The notes: generated from the letters alone by a model not told the origin. Counted from the first letter of the stretch, positions 22,380 through 33,600 are shown. The stretch is DNA of 64,000 nt from Selaginella moellendorffii (GCF_000143415.4 NW_003314323.1:996499-1060498), one strand, 5' to 3'. Made by a program: numbers and translations.

Positions 22380-23434
22380 CGGATGCGATTGACCCCACAT
22401 TGCAGAGGAGAGTATTTCCGCCCTTCACGTTTCCTTGACCAAAACCCTCTGAACGACCATCGGGAGCACCATTCGCTAATATTGTAGATGGTAAAATTGA
22501 CTTGTACCATTTTTTATGCTGACGCATTTCATTTCAGAGTCACGGCGAAAGTACTGTATCGTTTTTGATCTGAATGGTGTCCTTTTCTCCCATGAGCGTG
22601 GCTCGTCCTCGAATGTCACTGCACCCTCCAAAGCCTGCAGTCGCAAGTTGGTCAAAAGAGACAGATTCACATTAATCACACGGGAGAAACTGCGGGATCT
22701 AATAATAACCATGCGACACTTAAAACAGAGGGCTGGGTTCAATTTGCAATTGGGAGTTTGGACATCCATGATGCGCCACAATGCATTAACGTTGCTACAG
22801 ATGATGCACGATCAGACGCGAGTAATATTACCATTTGACTTTCTCCTAACGCAGGAGGATTGCTTGACTATGGTCCATGTGAGGGGTAGCAAGCCCATCT
22901 TCGTCAAGCCAGAGGTTGTAGTGATGAACCGGACTGCTAGGTCAAGTGAAATCCTCATCATCGATGACTCGCCGATTAAAACTGCAGCGAACACGCACAC
23001 ATATGCAGTGCACCCCATCTCTTGCAGTATGGAAACTAGGGAGAAGAAACCGTATGTTCTGGGGGACCTTGCAAAACGGCTTGAAGCGATGGTGATAGAG
23101 AACCGGCCAGTCCAGGAGGTGGCTGCAGAAATCAACCAAATGGCAGATGGAACGGTATATCAGAAGCCATTTGATCGGACAGACACCAGTCATCATTTAT
23201 GGCATGTATATTGTCTAGCCAAGCACTATCCGCATCTCCATAATCTGCTCAACCGGATGGGTTCTTCGACCACTGAACATGAGCGTGGACGTATTAGAAA
23301 AGAGATGGCATTACTATTGGGTTTAAATCCTGATAGTGTGGAGAGTGATGAAATTCCAAGATTATTGTATAGGCGTTAGAGGCAAAAAATAACAGTCTGA
23401 GATGGCATGTATTTATTTAAAAATGTAACTTATT

Positions 23435-23456
23435 ATGGCATGGGGTTCCATGCCAT
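23435..23456. repeat. Element palindrome in the 3' region of gene 2
   Basis: An almost perfect copy with core GGGGTTCC. A half-decayed copy follows near 23728. The rest of 23380-23818 is AT-rich with no gene. Confidence 0.75.
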
Positions 23457-23818
23457 TGTATTAATATTAAAAGACAATTCTTTGAGAGGATTTGCATTAT
23501 ACTAGAAGTGTTACAGCATGTTATTGGAAGTCTACGAAATTGTTTTATTAATAAGGGGAAAGTAAAGATTGAATGGGGACTTGGGCTCCACCTAGACTCG
23601 GAGCAACTAAGCCAATATTAAAAGGATAGAAAGAAATTGGACGACGATGACAAGGAGAAGAGAGAGGTGAAGCAGTGGCAGGAGGAGGAGAAGTGATTGA
23701 GTAGACATTTCCTTGTTTAAAATAAAATGGCATGTGCCTTAATGCAGTTGAATTTTGTTATATTTATATACTATATAAAGGTTTGGAAACCTTATTTTAC
23801 AAGTGGGATAATGACAAT

Positions 23819-23839
23819 TCCCACTTTAACGAAATAGAG
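23819..23839 (-). repeat. Right terminal inverted repeat of element B
   Basis: Inverse of 10526-10546, 21 of 21 bases. Next outward are TTT and GAAG; the same GAAG (as CTTC) lies at 5757-5760, three bases outside the element A terminus. Confidence 0.85.
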
Positions 23840-24180
23840 TTTGAAGGTGTTTGGCAAACATGGTAAGCTATCATCTAGCAAATATTGAGGGACTAGTCTC
23901 AATATCGCAGAGGTTCCTAACACTAGCAAGTGCAAGTCGGCATCTTGAGTTTCTCGTCACTATGTCAAGTATGCTTAACTTAATGACAACTTAGGATTTC
24001 CTTCCTTAGTGCCCTTCCGGTCTAAGTGCACATGTGCTGACCAGTTTCTCAACCAGCTTGGGTGGAGACCATAACGGGAACCAGCAGTACCAACCTCCTG
24101 CCGTCGTGGCAGTAAGGAGAGAGTGTCCATAAGGACTAGCCGACAAGTATCTTTTGATACCCGAAGTCACATTTGCAACA
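23840..24180 (-). repeat. Gypsy 3' LTR, inner half
   Basis: On the minus strand it begins TGTTGCAAATGTGAC at 24180, right after the polypurine tract. It matches the matching end of 29691-30608 and stops at the element B insertion. Confidence 0.85.
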
Positions 24181-24196
24181 CTCTCCCCCCCTTGGG
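24181..24196 (-). other. Polypurine tract of the gypsy element
   Basis: The minus strand reads CCCCAAGGGGGGGAGAG directly before the LTR TG, the usual plus-strand primer position. Confidence 0.8.
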
Positions 24197-24788
24197 GAAG
24201 ATCGACATCCTCATCGATGCATACTCGAGTCTAGCAAACCGTCAAGGAAACAACTCTGAAAGTTAACGGAAAGCACATTATGTGGGAAATGCACCGATTT
24301 AAATGAGTTATAGAATGACCTCTCCTCTACATCTAAAGACATTAAGACTCAGACACCCTCCGGCCGTCACCGACAAGGAAATGACTAACAAAGTTAGCCA
24401 CCCTTGCTGCTCCGAGTGCCACTCGGCTTACAAAGGAATGATACATCCCTACCTGTAGGGACATAGGGAGAAGGCCAGAGGCCCAACTGCCCCTGAGCAA
24501 GAAATCAACCCCACCGGGAAGATTTAGATAATTATTATAAACTGGCAGATTAAGTTGTTTACACGACCAAGCCCTTTTGCAAAAGTGAGTCATCAAAAGA
24601 GAGGCGGGGACTTGTGATCAGTCTACAATAGATATCCCCATGGTTATGGATTGGACCCATGCACCAAAGTGCCGAAGTCAGCCTGCCAAAATTGACCCAA
24701 GTACTAACAAACAAGAGAAACAACAGTTTGATTTATAAAAATATATTACTTTATTAATTTGCAAGATTTATTACAAGATTTACAAAAG

Positions 24789-26102
24789 CTAAGTTTTATT
24801 ATTATTCTCATACTGCGTGACAAGCTCACGAGCATGTGTAAGATTCTTAAGAGGTTCCCAAGTTGATTCACAAGATGGGTAACCTTTCCACTTAACAAGA
24901 TATTCCTTCGTACAACCACCACGTGTCTTATGAGACAAAAGGATAGCTTCAACCTCATACTCCAGTTCACTATCAATAACATTCAGAGCTGGAGGAACAT
25001 CCCTAGAGTGGCCAGGATCCTTATGATATGGGGCCAGTAAACTGACATGAAACACATCATGAAGGCTGGACATCGCTTGTGGAATATCCAACTGATAAGA
25101 TACATCACTAAGTCGTTTCAACACCCAATAGGGTTTAACATATCTCGGCAAGAGCTTCCGAGACAAAGAACCCTTAATGTTCAAGTTCCAGGAAGATAGC
25201 CACACCTGATCTCCCACTTGATAGGATACATCCCGACGATGCTGATCCTTATCACGTCGATACCTATCCTGAGCTTTGCCCATCGCCTTAGTAGCTCTAG
25301 ACCAACCTTGGCGTAGCTGCTCTACATAAGTCTCAACAGCTGGGACCAACATTTCGGACATTGGTTTTGGTACAATAATCTGTTGAGGGACCCCATGAGC
25401 ATTCCCTTGCAACATCTCCCATGGAGAACAGCCTATAGTGCTGTGAAATGTGTTATTATAACAGATTTTTATTGTGTCTAAATGCTCAACCCAGTCGCGT
25501 TGGTCCACTACGACATAGTACTGCAGATAATGCGCAACTTGAGCATTCACACGTTAAGTCTGCCCATCAGTCTGAGGGTGATAAGCCGTACTAAACTTCA
25601 ACTTGGTATCGAATAGCTGGAACAGTGTGCCCCAAAACTTCCCCGTAAACCTCGAATCCCTATCCAAGATCATCTCTTCGGGAACACCATGAACTTGCAC
25701 TACTTCATGGAAAAAGAGCTTTGCTGCTTGTTTCACATTTATTGTTCCCATAGTTGGAATGAAGTGTGCAATCTTCGACAACCGATCCACAACCACCATC
25801 AAAGTATCATAACCCTTAGACTTTGGCAAACAAGTGACAAAATCAAGTGTCACACTCTGAAATGGCCATGCTGGTGTTGGAATACACTGCAACTTTCTAG
25901 CTTGCTTCTCAGTTCTGCGCTTACATTGCTGGTATATAGGGCAGGAACAAACATAATCCGCTACATCACCTTCCATACCAGACCAGAAAAATCCCTTTTT
26001 CAATGAAGCCAGAGTCTTTCGCTTTCCACCATGTCCCACTGCCGGAACATCATGATGTTCCCGTAGAAATAATTGCTGAAGATCCTTAGAGGGAAGATAC
26101 AA
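24789..26102 (-). pseudogene. Gypsy integrase with C-terminal chromodomain
   Basis: The zinc-binding start is visible (HHDVPAVGHGG, then CSCPIYQQC), followed by the core with LDFVTCLPKS, ILDRDSRFTGKFW and AYHPQTDGQT. A stop at 25554-25556 right after DGQT breaks the frame, which continues as VNAQVAHYL. The C-terminus has a typical chromodomain (VEAILLSHKTRGGCTKEYLV, then WKGYPSCESTWEP). Chromodomains of this family can steer insertion to marked chromatin, which fits the nested surroundings. Confidence 0.85.
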
Positions 26103-26268
26103 TTTTTGTTGCTTATAGAATATAAGCCCACCCCGAACTGAGAAGTGAAGCCTTGCATTAGTGCGACTAGCAACTTTCGCTACCAGGGCTCTGCTTCAAC
26201 AACCCCGCATGGCATAAGATTGCCTTTGCCAATGGATCACTTCCATATGAAGCCCGCACGTCCTCTAA

Positions 26269-27683
26269 CTAGTCCAAACTGATTGCCGATATTGACCAGA
26301 ATTGAGCCTGACGACTCAATGCATTCGGAACAACATTGTCTTTACCAGGTTTATATATGATTTCAATATCATATCTAGCAAGCTTCTCTTGCCAACGAGC
26401 CTGCTTTGGCGTAAGCTTAGGCTGCGTAGCAAAGTAGCTCAGTGTGTTATTATCCATATAAACCTTGGTATGTCCACCCAAGTAGTGTCTCCAGTGTTCC
26501 AAGGCCAACACTATAGCAAACATCTCTTTCTCATGCGTTGGTCATCTTCGTTGGGTTTCATCCAATTTCTTGGAATAGAACGCAACGGGACAACCATGTC
26601 GCCTTAACGTAACACCAACCGCTTTGTCACAATCTTGCTGCAACACGGCACCAATAGCATAGCCAGATGCATCACAATGCACTTCAAAGGGTTTATCAAG
26701 ATCTGGGATCCTGAGAATAGGAACCGTAGTCAAGATCTCCTTCAATAGTACAAAAGCACATTCACAAGCTGGTGTCTAGTGAAACGGAATACTACTCTTT
26801 GTCAACTCAGTCAACAGAAGAGCAATTCTTGCAAAATTGCGAACAAACTTGCGATAGTATCCCGCCAAACTGAGAAAGGAACGAACATCTGAACAGTGGT
26901 CGGAACTTCCCAGGATTTCACCGCTTCCAACTTCTTTGGATCGACCTCAATTACGCCACCACCAACTATATGTCCAAGAAAGTTTACGTGCAATTGTCCA
27001 AAAGCGCATTTACTTTCCTTAGCATACAGTTTGTGTTCGCACAACTTCTGAAACACTAGCTCCAAGTGTTTCCAATGATCCTCCAATGTTTCACTAAAGA
27101 CTAGAACATCGTCGATATATTGGACAACAAATGTGTCTAAATAATCTCCGAATATTCTATCCATCATAGTGCTGAACGTTGCCAGAACATTGCATAACCC
27201 GAATGGTATGACAAGGAACTCATAAGATCCGTACTGAGTCTTAAAGGCTGTCTTCTCCACATCCTGATCCGCCAACCATATCTGATGATACCTGAACCAC
27301 AAGTCAAGTCGCATAAAATACTTAGCCTTTAAGAATTGGTCAAACAAGTCATCAATGCGAGGCAAAGGATAACTGTTCTTGACCGTGATCTTGTTGAGTG
27401 CTCGATAGTCAATACACATCCTCATGGTTCCATCCTTTTTCATAACAAAAAGGACTAGCGCTCTATAAGGTGACTTGCTTGGTCGGATATGACCTTTGTC
27501 AAAAAGCTTTATGAGTTGCTTCTTGAGTTTAGCCATCTCCTTGATGTTCAATCGATACGAAGCCTTTGTAGGCGGTTTAGAACCCAAAATAACCTCAATC
27601 TGATGATCAACCTCATGGCTAGGAGGTAGCCCTGGCAGCAAATCTTTCGGAAAGATATCCTGATTCTGCGCCAACAACTCCAA
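26269..27683 (-). pseudogene. Gypsy reverse transcriptase and RNase H, broken
   Basis: 27683-26811 carries RT motifs in order: YRALNKITVKNSYPLPRIDD, then FRYHQI, VIPFGLCNV and the catalytic YIDDVLVFS. The frame fails at about 26830. RNase H follows in two pieces: 26745-26542 (VHCDASGYAIGAVLQQ) and 26523-26269 (FAIVLALEHWRHYLGG, KPGKDNVVPNALSR), separated by a stop. Several canonical residues are changed, for example FGLCNV for FGLxNA. Confidence 0.85.
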
Positions 27684-27854
27684 TATCTTCTTTGGTACAG
27701 GATCAACTCTGTCGCCAATTCAAACTGAGTCACCAACACCCTTAGCTTCCATCACTTGAACCCAAAAGGTCCGACATCCCCTCTTAGCTGCTTTTTGAGT
27801 GGCCCTCGTAGTCAGGAATTTTGCATCCCAATCCTTTGAGGAATGCTTTTGCAA

Positions 27855-28440
27855 CTAGAAGGACACATTGGGATGTCCTTCGGACTTCAACGTGATACGA
27901 CTTTGTCCAGCACCGTAAATCCCTTTTATATATTTGTTGAAGAAGTCTATACCAAACACCATCTGAAAATCTAGTATCTTCAACACTACCAAGTCCACTC
28001 TTTCTTTCCACTTGGATATCTTTATTGGAACATCACTCACAAACTTTCTGGCTATTTGCCCACCTTCCGCAAACCGGAAGTGCATAGGCGACATTTGCTC
28101 AGCATTCAATCCTAACAACTTAACTAAGTCTTCGGATATCATGCTATGCGTAGCTCCCATGTCAATCATCACTTGGATTCGGTGTCTGCGGACAAAGCCT
28201 ACCAGATACATCAACGGATCAGTGTTTGCATTGACTGCAAGAAAAGCTTGAGGAAAGCAACAAAAGTTACTCACCTCCTCTTCCTCATAGTCTGCATTGA
28301 CCAACTCGTTAACCCCTTCAGCTTCACCACCACCGTCTTCCCTTATGACATTAACATGAAACCTTGTCTTATGCTTGTTGGGACATTTCGAGGACCTATG
28401 TCCCGACTCTCCACAATGGAAGCAACTCTCCACAAACACT
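27855..28440 (-). pseudogene. Gypsy zinc knuckle and aspartic protease
   Basis: CFHCGESGHRSSKC is a CCHC zinc knuckle. About 85 residues later VMIDMGATHSMIS is a retropepsin-like site in which the usual DTGA or DSGA reads DMGA. The frame is shifted relative to the gag piece upstream. Confidence 0.75.
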
Positions 28441-29496
28441 CTCCACACTACCCGTTCCACTAGGAGCAGGTTTTGCAAGTTGCTGCTGCTTGTACCCACC
28501 AGGAGGAGGAACAAAGGGCCTAGGACCAAAAGAAGCTGCTGGTGGTCTCCAACCACCACCACCTTTGTTAACCGTTGCTTGTGAGCCTCCAGGGCGGAAC
28601 CTGCTTTCCACCTTCTGTTTCCGATCACCTTGTTTATTCCTAGAATTCCTATTCTTATCCGAGTTACCAACATACGGTTGCTGATATTGTTCCATGAGCG
28701 AGTGACTAAAGGCAACTTGCTACGTTGCTTCCTTACACTCCAGGTACGTCTTCGACTTAAACTTCAAAATCTCATTACGAGAAAGTGAACTTAAACCCTC
28801 TAGGAAATAGCTTTGAGCATCTTCGTCACTCATATTTGCAATCATAATGCGCTTCTGAGCAAACATATTAACATAATGCATGAGATCCCCTCGTTGCTTT
28901 AACCACCGTAGCTCCGCATGAAGTCTCAGACCAAGATCATCTGGCAAGTATTCCTTACAGATACGAGACCGCATCTTGGTCCAACTTCTAGTCTGCACTT
29001 TTTCAGCACACACCTGACGCCACCAAGTTTTGGCATGATCAGTGAGAAAGGATTGCGCGCATGCAACTTTTGTACAATCATCTACATCTACCGCTATGAA
29101 ATAGTTTTCCATATCGTAGACCCAGTCCTCCAAAACTTGATAGTCCCGCATGCCTCTGAAGTTGGGAGGCTTGAACTTTGAAACTCGTGCAACCGAGGGC
29201 GGCTGCTAAACTTCATTGTCCTCAGAACTTGAAGAGGAGTCCAGTTGCTTAGGCTTAGCTGGTTTAGCTGCCTCAGCTTTTTTCTTCCTCTTCTTGTTCT
29301 CCTTCTTCAATTTGCGAATCTCCCTTTGCAAATTCTCGATCTCTACTTCTTGAGCCGCCTGCTGTAATGCCACAGCATCTGGCTCTTCCTCTTCTGACTC
29401 AGCCTCAGCCTCTTCCACAGCATCTCTAGCAGGAGTTTCCTCCTCTTGATTCGCCCGTCTAGAGGTTTTAGTGTCATCAGCACGGTTCCTCTTCAC
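28396..29496 (-). pseudogene. Gypsy gag, interrupted
   Basis: Residues from 29496 form a charged coiled-coil N-terminus (VEIENLQREIRKLKKENKKR). A TAG near 29206 and another near 28720 interrupt the same frame. Between them is the retrotrans-gag core (WVYDMENYF, HAKTWWRQV, RICKEYLPDDL). A Gly/Pro/Gln-rich tail follows to 28396, where the frame shifts toward the zinc knuckle. Confidence 0.75.
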
Positions 29497-29677
29497 CATC
29501 CTGTTAGCTGCATGCATGCCTCTATTAGTAACTGAACATGCATACAACGTTCTTACTGAATGGTGTAATCCAACTAATCTTACATAGGTCGCTTTGGATC
29601 TACTAGAAAAGTCTTTGCGTATGTAACTTGAGTCAGAAAATCCGACAAAAGTTGAATAGAAATCGCTGAAACAATTC

Positions 29678-29689
29678 CTCTGATACCAA
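29678..29689 (-). other. Primer-binding site for initiator Met tRNA
   Basis: The minus strand reads TGGTATCAGAGG just after the LTR end. It complements the 3' end (CCTCTGATA plus CCA) of the tRNA-iMet at 58912-58983 over 12 bases. Confidence 0.85.
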
Positions 29690-29690
29690 A

Positions 29691-30608
29691 TGTAGCGCAC
29701 CTAAATTTGGAGCTAAACTCCAAGCTTGTTGCACTACGAACGAGGGTATGGTACAATCCCACGAGCACCAGCTCCCCATATCCAACACTTGCACGCAAAA
29801 TGGTGTTAGACGGAGTCTGGCACAATTTTGGCATACCGGTGGCCTAACACGAGGAGGAGGGTACTCCACTGACTAGAGCAGCGTGGAGCTTGGGCTTAGA
29901 CCCAAGCCGAACATAAAACAAGGAGCGACACAACCCAGCAGAAGCCAAACTAATGTCTCAAGTGGTCGGACATGCATTCCAACCACTATCCCTACTATAT
30001 ATTTGAAACCCCCCCATAACCCCCCCCCCCCCCCCCGTGAGGAACACATGCTTTGGGCTTTCACCCTAAGCCTCCCTTAGTACCAGGAGTTAGTCTCTGG
30101 GACAAGCTCAAAACCTACTAAATATGGAATGGCGCTAGATTGCGAATTTGGACATGGGACGAACACCATTGTGTTTAGATCGACCTCTACATTCCGTAGA
30201 GATGCCAAATAAGCGAATCTAGACACTTTCCATAAATAGCATTTGGGACCGAAATGAGACGGGTATGATAGTGAGGGTGTTTGGCAAACACGGTAAGCTA
30301 TCATCTAGCAAATATTGAGGGACTAGTCTCAATATCACGGGGGTTCCCAACACTAGCAAGTGCAAGTCAACATCATGAGTTTCTTGTCACCATGTCAAGT
30401 ATGTTTGACTTAATGACAACTTAGGATTTCCTTCCTTAGTGCCCTTCCGGTCTAAGTGCACATGTGCTGACCAGTTTCTCAACTGATTTGGGTGGAGACC
30501 ATAACAAGAATTAGCAGTACCGACCTCCTGCCGTCGTGGCAGTAAAGAGAGTGTCCGTAAGGACTAGCCGACCAGTATCTTTCGATACCCGAAGTCATAT
30601 TCCTGACA
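29691..30608 (-). repeat. Gypsy 5' LTR (918 bp)
   Basis: TG...CA ends, with an 18-20 bp C-run near 30018. Directly followed by target duplication GGTTA at 30609-30613. Confidence 0.85.
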
Positions 30609-30613
30609 GGTTA

Positions 30614-33600
30614 GCTTGGTTGTTAGAGAGTTTTGAGTGGTGATTCACTCTTGCTTTCTTCTATATTTTTTCTGGTGTTGATAACATTGAAGTGATGCCT
30701 TATCATTAACATTATTAATATTGAGATTTGAGTGAAGTGAGATGCCTCTCCGTATGATTGATATTAATTTTCATTAGTCTTGATGTAAATAGTGTTGATA
30801 CTTGGGCTATAGCTTTGTGTTATTAGTATTCATACATTTGCTAGTTAACAACTGTTTTGATGTTCAAACAAACCGAATGGTAAGTTTGAGTTACTTATGT
30901 ACTAAATGAAATTATTTAGTAGAGGTTTAGATTTAGCTTTTCCTTGAAAAGTGGTTTAGTCATGGATAATGCTAACTTTACGTGATGAAGAGTTAGTGAT
31001 TGATATTGAAATTTTAAATCCTTATTGGATTTGAGTTGGAATATATTGATCATTGATGATTCTTTTTGTGTTAACAAAGCTATGCTCAACAAATGATTAC
31101 AAAATGATCCTCCATGAATTCATCTATAGCAAGATGTAATTCACTTTATAACAATGTTTGACTTTTGGATTGATGCAGATATGCTCTTCATTAATTTTGC
31201 ATTATGAAGTTTAGTTTATGGATGTGTTAAAAATGATATTATGGGTTATACTATAATTTCTTCTTTAGCATTGAAGTTAGTTCATATGAGATTTGTGATC
31301 ATTATTATTCAAGACTTAACTAGACTTCTTTGAGCTTTTGGTTCCTTAAATTTTCATATTTGTGGTTCATTTGTTTGAAATTGTTGGGGAAGGTATTTTG
31401 GCTTATTAATTTCGATGTTAAATTTAGATTTTGCATCTAGTAATCATTGGTGATGATTGACTATCATCTAGGATAGTTGATTACTTTTGTCAAAAGTTTT
31501 ACTTGATTATTATTGATCTAGAATGATTTGCCGTTCTTCAGGATGGTGGATTCTTTTCTTCGGCAATGATTATGTATTTCTTTATTGATGGGATGATTGA
31601 TGATTTTTTATGATAGTTAGTTGTTCTCTTTGAGAGTTTATGGTTTTTTGCATTACCACAAATTCTTTGTAGTTTGCTCTAGATTGGTCTCTTGGGTTTG
31701 AGATATTAGTAAGATGTTGCTAACACTTGCTTAAGCAACTTGAGTTCTTTTGTATTGTTGATTGAGATCTATTCAAATTAGCTAATACGATAGTTGGCAT
31801 GAACACTATGTTTGTTGATCTTGTAACATTTATTCTGTTCTATTAATTATTGTTCAAGTTAGTTTTGATAGATTTAGATATTATTTCTTTGGGTGATACA
31901 TTTGCAAGTATTTTGTTTGCCAGTAAATAATACTTTGTGTTCCTTGAGTTGTCTTTTGTAAGTTGTTTGGCATGCTATTTATAATCTTTAGTAGTTAAGT
32001 TTTATCATTGAGTTTACTTGATGGTACATTGGCTATTGAATTTTGTTAGATAGTAAATCGTATGTTTTCCAACTATAGTGATCTTGATGGTTCCTATACT
32101 CGGATAATAATTTACTTGGAATACTTTTGTGTTCTAATCTAAGATTTAATCACTGATAATTAAGTCTCTAAGATATCATTGTTCTTGACTTTTGGGCCAG
32201 TATAGGTAGACTAGCTTCGGCACTTCATGTGCATGGTGAAATTGTTGCGAATATGACTTCGGGTATCGAAAATTACCTGTCAATTAGTCCTTTCGGATAT
32301 TCTTTCCTTACTACCACGATGGCAGGAGGTCGGTATTGTTGGGCCCGTTATCAGTTCCCACTTAGGCTAGCTAAGAAACTGTTCAATGACCATGTACTTA
32401 AATTGGATAAACATAAAGTAGGAACCCTATGTGTTTCTTGCTAAACATACTCGGCCTGGTTTGAGAAACTCTTGTCATTGGCTTGCACTTGCTAGTATCA
32501 AGAACCCCCGTGATATTGAATTTGGTCCCTTAATATCGCTAGATGATAGCTTACCGTATTTGCCAAACACCCTCACTATCATGTCTTTTGTGTTAGTCTC
32601 ATTTCGGTCCCAAATGCTATTTATGGAAAATGTCTAGATTCGCTCATTTGGCATATCTACGGAATGTAGAGATTGGCCTGAACACAATAGTCTTCATCCC
32701 ATGTCTAAATTCACAATCTAGGAATATTCTATTTTTAGTAAGTTTCGAGCTTGTCACAGAGACTAACTCCTGGTACTAAGGGAGGCTTGGGGTGAAAGCC
32801 CAAAGCGTCTATTCCTAGGGGAGGGTGGGGCGGCTGTGGGGGGTTCTAAATGTATAGTAGGGATAGTCGGTAGGTCAGGCATGGCTGACTAACTTGAGGC
32901 ATAGTTTAGCTCCCACTTGTGTGCCGTCCTTGTTTTGCATCCGGCTTGGGTCTAAGCCCAAGTTCCATTCCATGCTAGCTAGTGGAGTACCCATGTTCTT
33001 GCGTTAGGCCATCGATATGCCGAAATAATGCCAGACTCCATTTGGCTCTGTTTTACATGCTGGTCCTAGCATTAAGATGTTAGTTGCTCTAAGACTGTTC
33101 CAAGTCGCTCTAAGCTCCTATCCCTTTGCTCCTTGGGCTATATGTTTGGGAGTTACTCCATAGTCCGGTTCCGTCATTCCTTGGCTCCATGCTTGGGAGT
33201 TTGGTACTGTTCCTTCGTTCAGTGGCCCAAGGCCCTGAACCTCGGGTTCCACACCATTGTCCTATGCACACGTAGCATATGACATGTGGCACATGGAGGG
33301 TTTAGGTTCCGCTTCGTGGTGTTATCCTATGGTAAATCACCATAGGATAAAGGGTAAAACACCACATGTGCTACATTTGGTATCAGAGGATGAGTCTCAG
33401 TGAGTACTATCTAATGAGATTGGGTGACTAGTCTCATTGTATACACAGAGATGAAAACGATGATCCAAGTGGGTACACATTTGGGTGTAAAGGCTTCGCG
33501 TTCATTCTTTAGGTATGGATTTTGGTTACCTTTTTGTACCGCATTGTATGAGCTTACTCTTGGGCTCATAAGAGTTGGGTGTAAAATGTTCTATTTGTAT

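Larger units (their letters stand above)
17822..23379 (+). pseudogene. Gene 2 of element B: large protein, possible ParB/DGQHR-like region plus C-terminal FCP1/NIF-like HAD phosphatase
   Basis: My exons are 17822-17824 (only the ATG), 18064-19242, 19297-20605, 20656-20730, 20787-20858, 20908-21051, 21099-21650, 21708-21722 (15 nt), 21772-21855, 21903-22490 and 22538-23379. All introns are GT..AG and the total is exactly 1621 codons. Six nonsense codons interrupt the frame: TAG at 18667, 19816, 19966 and 21320, TGA at 20410 and 22436. Features in order: a basic SAAPKKK tail near residue 180; FYAVSGQHSSLA near 300, resembling the ParB/DGQHR GQHR box; basic KKKRK-type segments; an acidic Glu/Asp tract (about 21430-21600); Pro-rich repeats (21960-22400); then a HAD domain with FDLNGVLF, GVWTSM and ILIIDDSP. 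The second HAD Asp is Asn here, so catalysis is doubtful. Host gene capture is likely for the HAD part. Confidence 0.6.
10526..23839. mobile_element. Element B: complete 13.3-kb TIR transposon with two divergent genes
   Basis: Perfect 21-bp inverted repeats bound it at 10526-10546 and 23819-23839. Gene 1 (minus, 14800-11659) encodes a DDE-type protein; gene 2 (plus, 17822-23379) a very large protein with a possible ParB-like region and a HAD domain. About 3 kb with CG-rich repeats lies between the start codons. Copies of a 22-bp palindrome run from end to end and I saw none outside. After undoing the inferred inversion, the target site reads GAAG on both sides, with three bases between each TIR and the GAAG. 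The family is not one I can name: DUF8039 is known from plant CACTA-type proteins, but the ends are not CACTA. Confidence 0.75.
23840..30608 (-). mobile_element. Ty3/gypsy chromovirus, decayed, 3' LTR cut by element B
   Basis: In order on the minus strand: 5' LTR 30608-29691, primer-binding site, gag, zinc knuckle, protease, RT, RNase H, integrase, chromodomain, polypurine tract, then the start of the 3' LTR to 23840. The rest of that LTR is at 5754-6341. The target duplication GGTTA is at 30609-30613 and, inverted, at 6342-6346. Integrase ending in a chromodomain is the mark of the chromovirus branch. Several stops and frame breaks show it is inactive. Confidence 0.9.

Noticed and set aside
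10526-23839. Classifying element B as CACTA, hAT or Mutator
   Set aside because: Ends are not CACTA, the candidate target duplication is not 8 or 9 bp, and no hAT or MULE transposase motifs were seen. The apparent 8-bp CTTGAATG/TTTGAAGG match of the present flanks is not the original pair once the inversion is undone.
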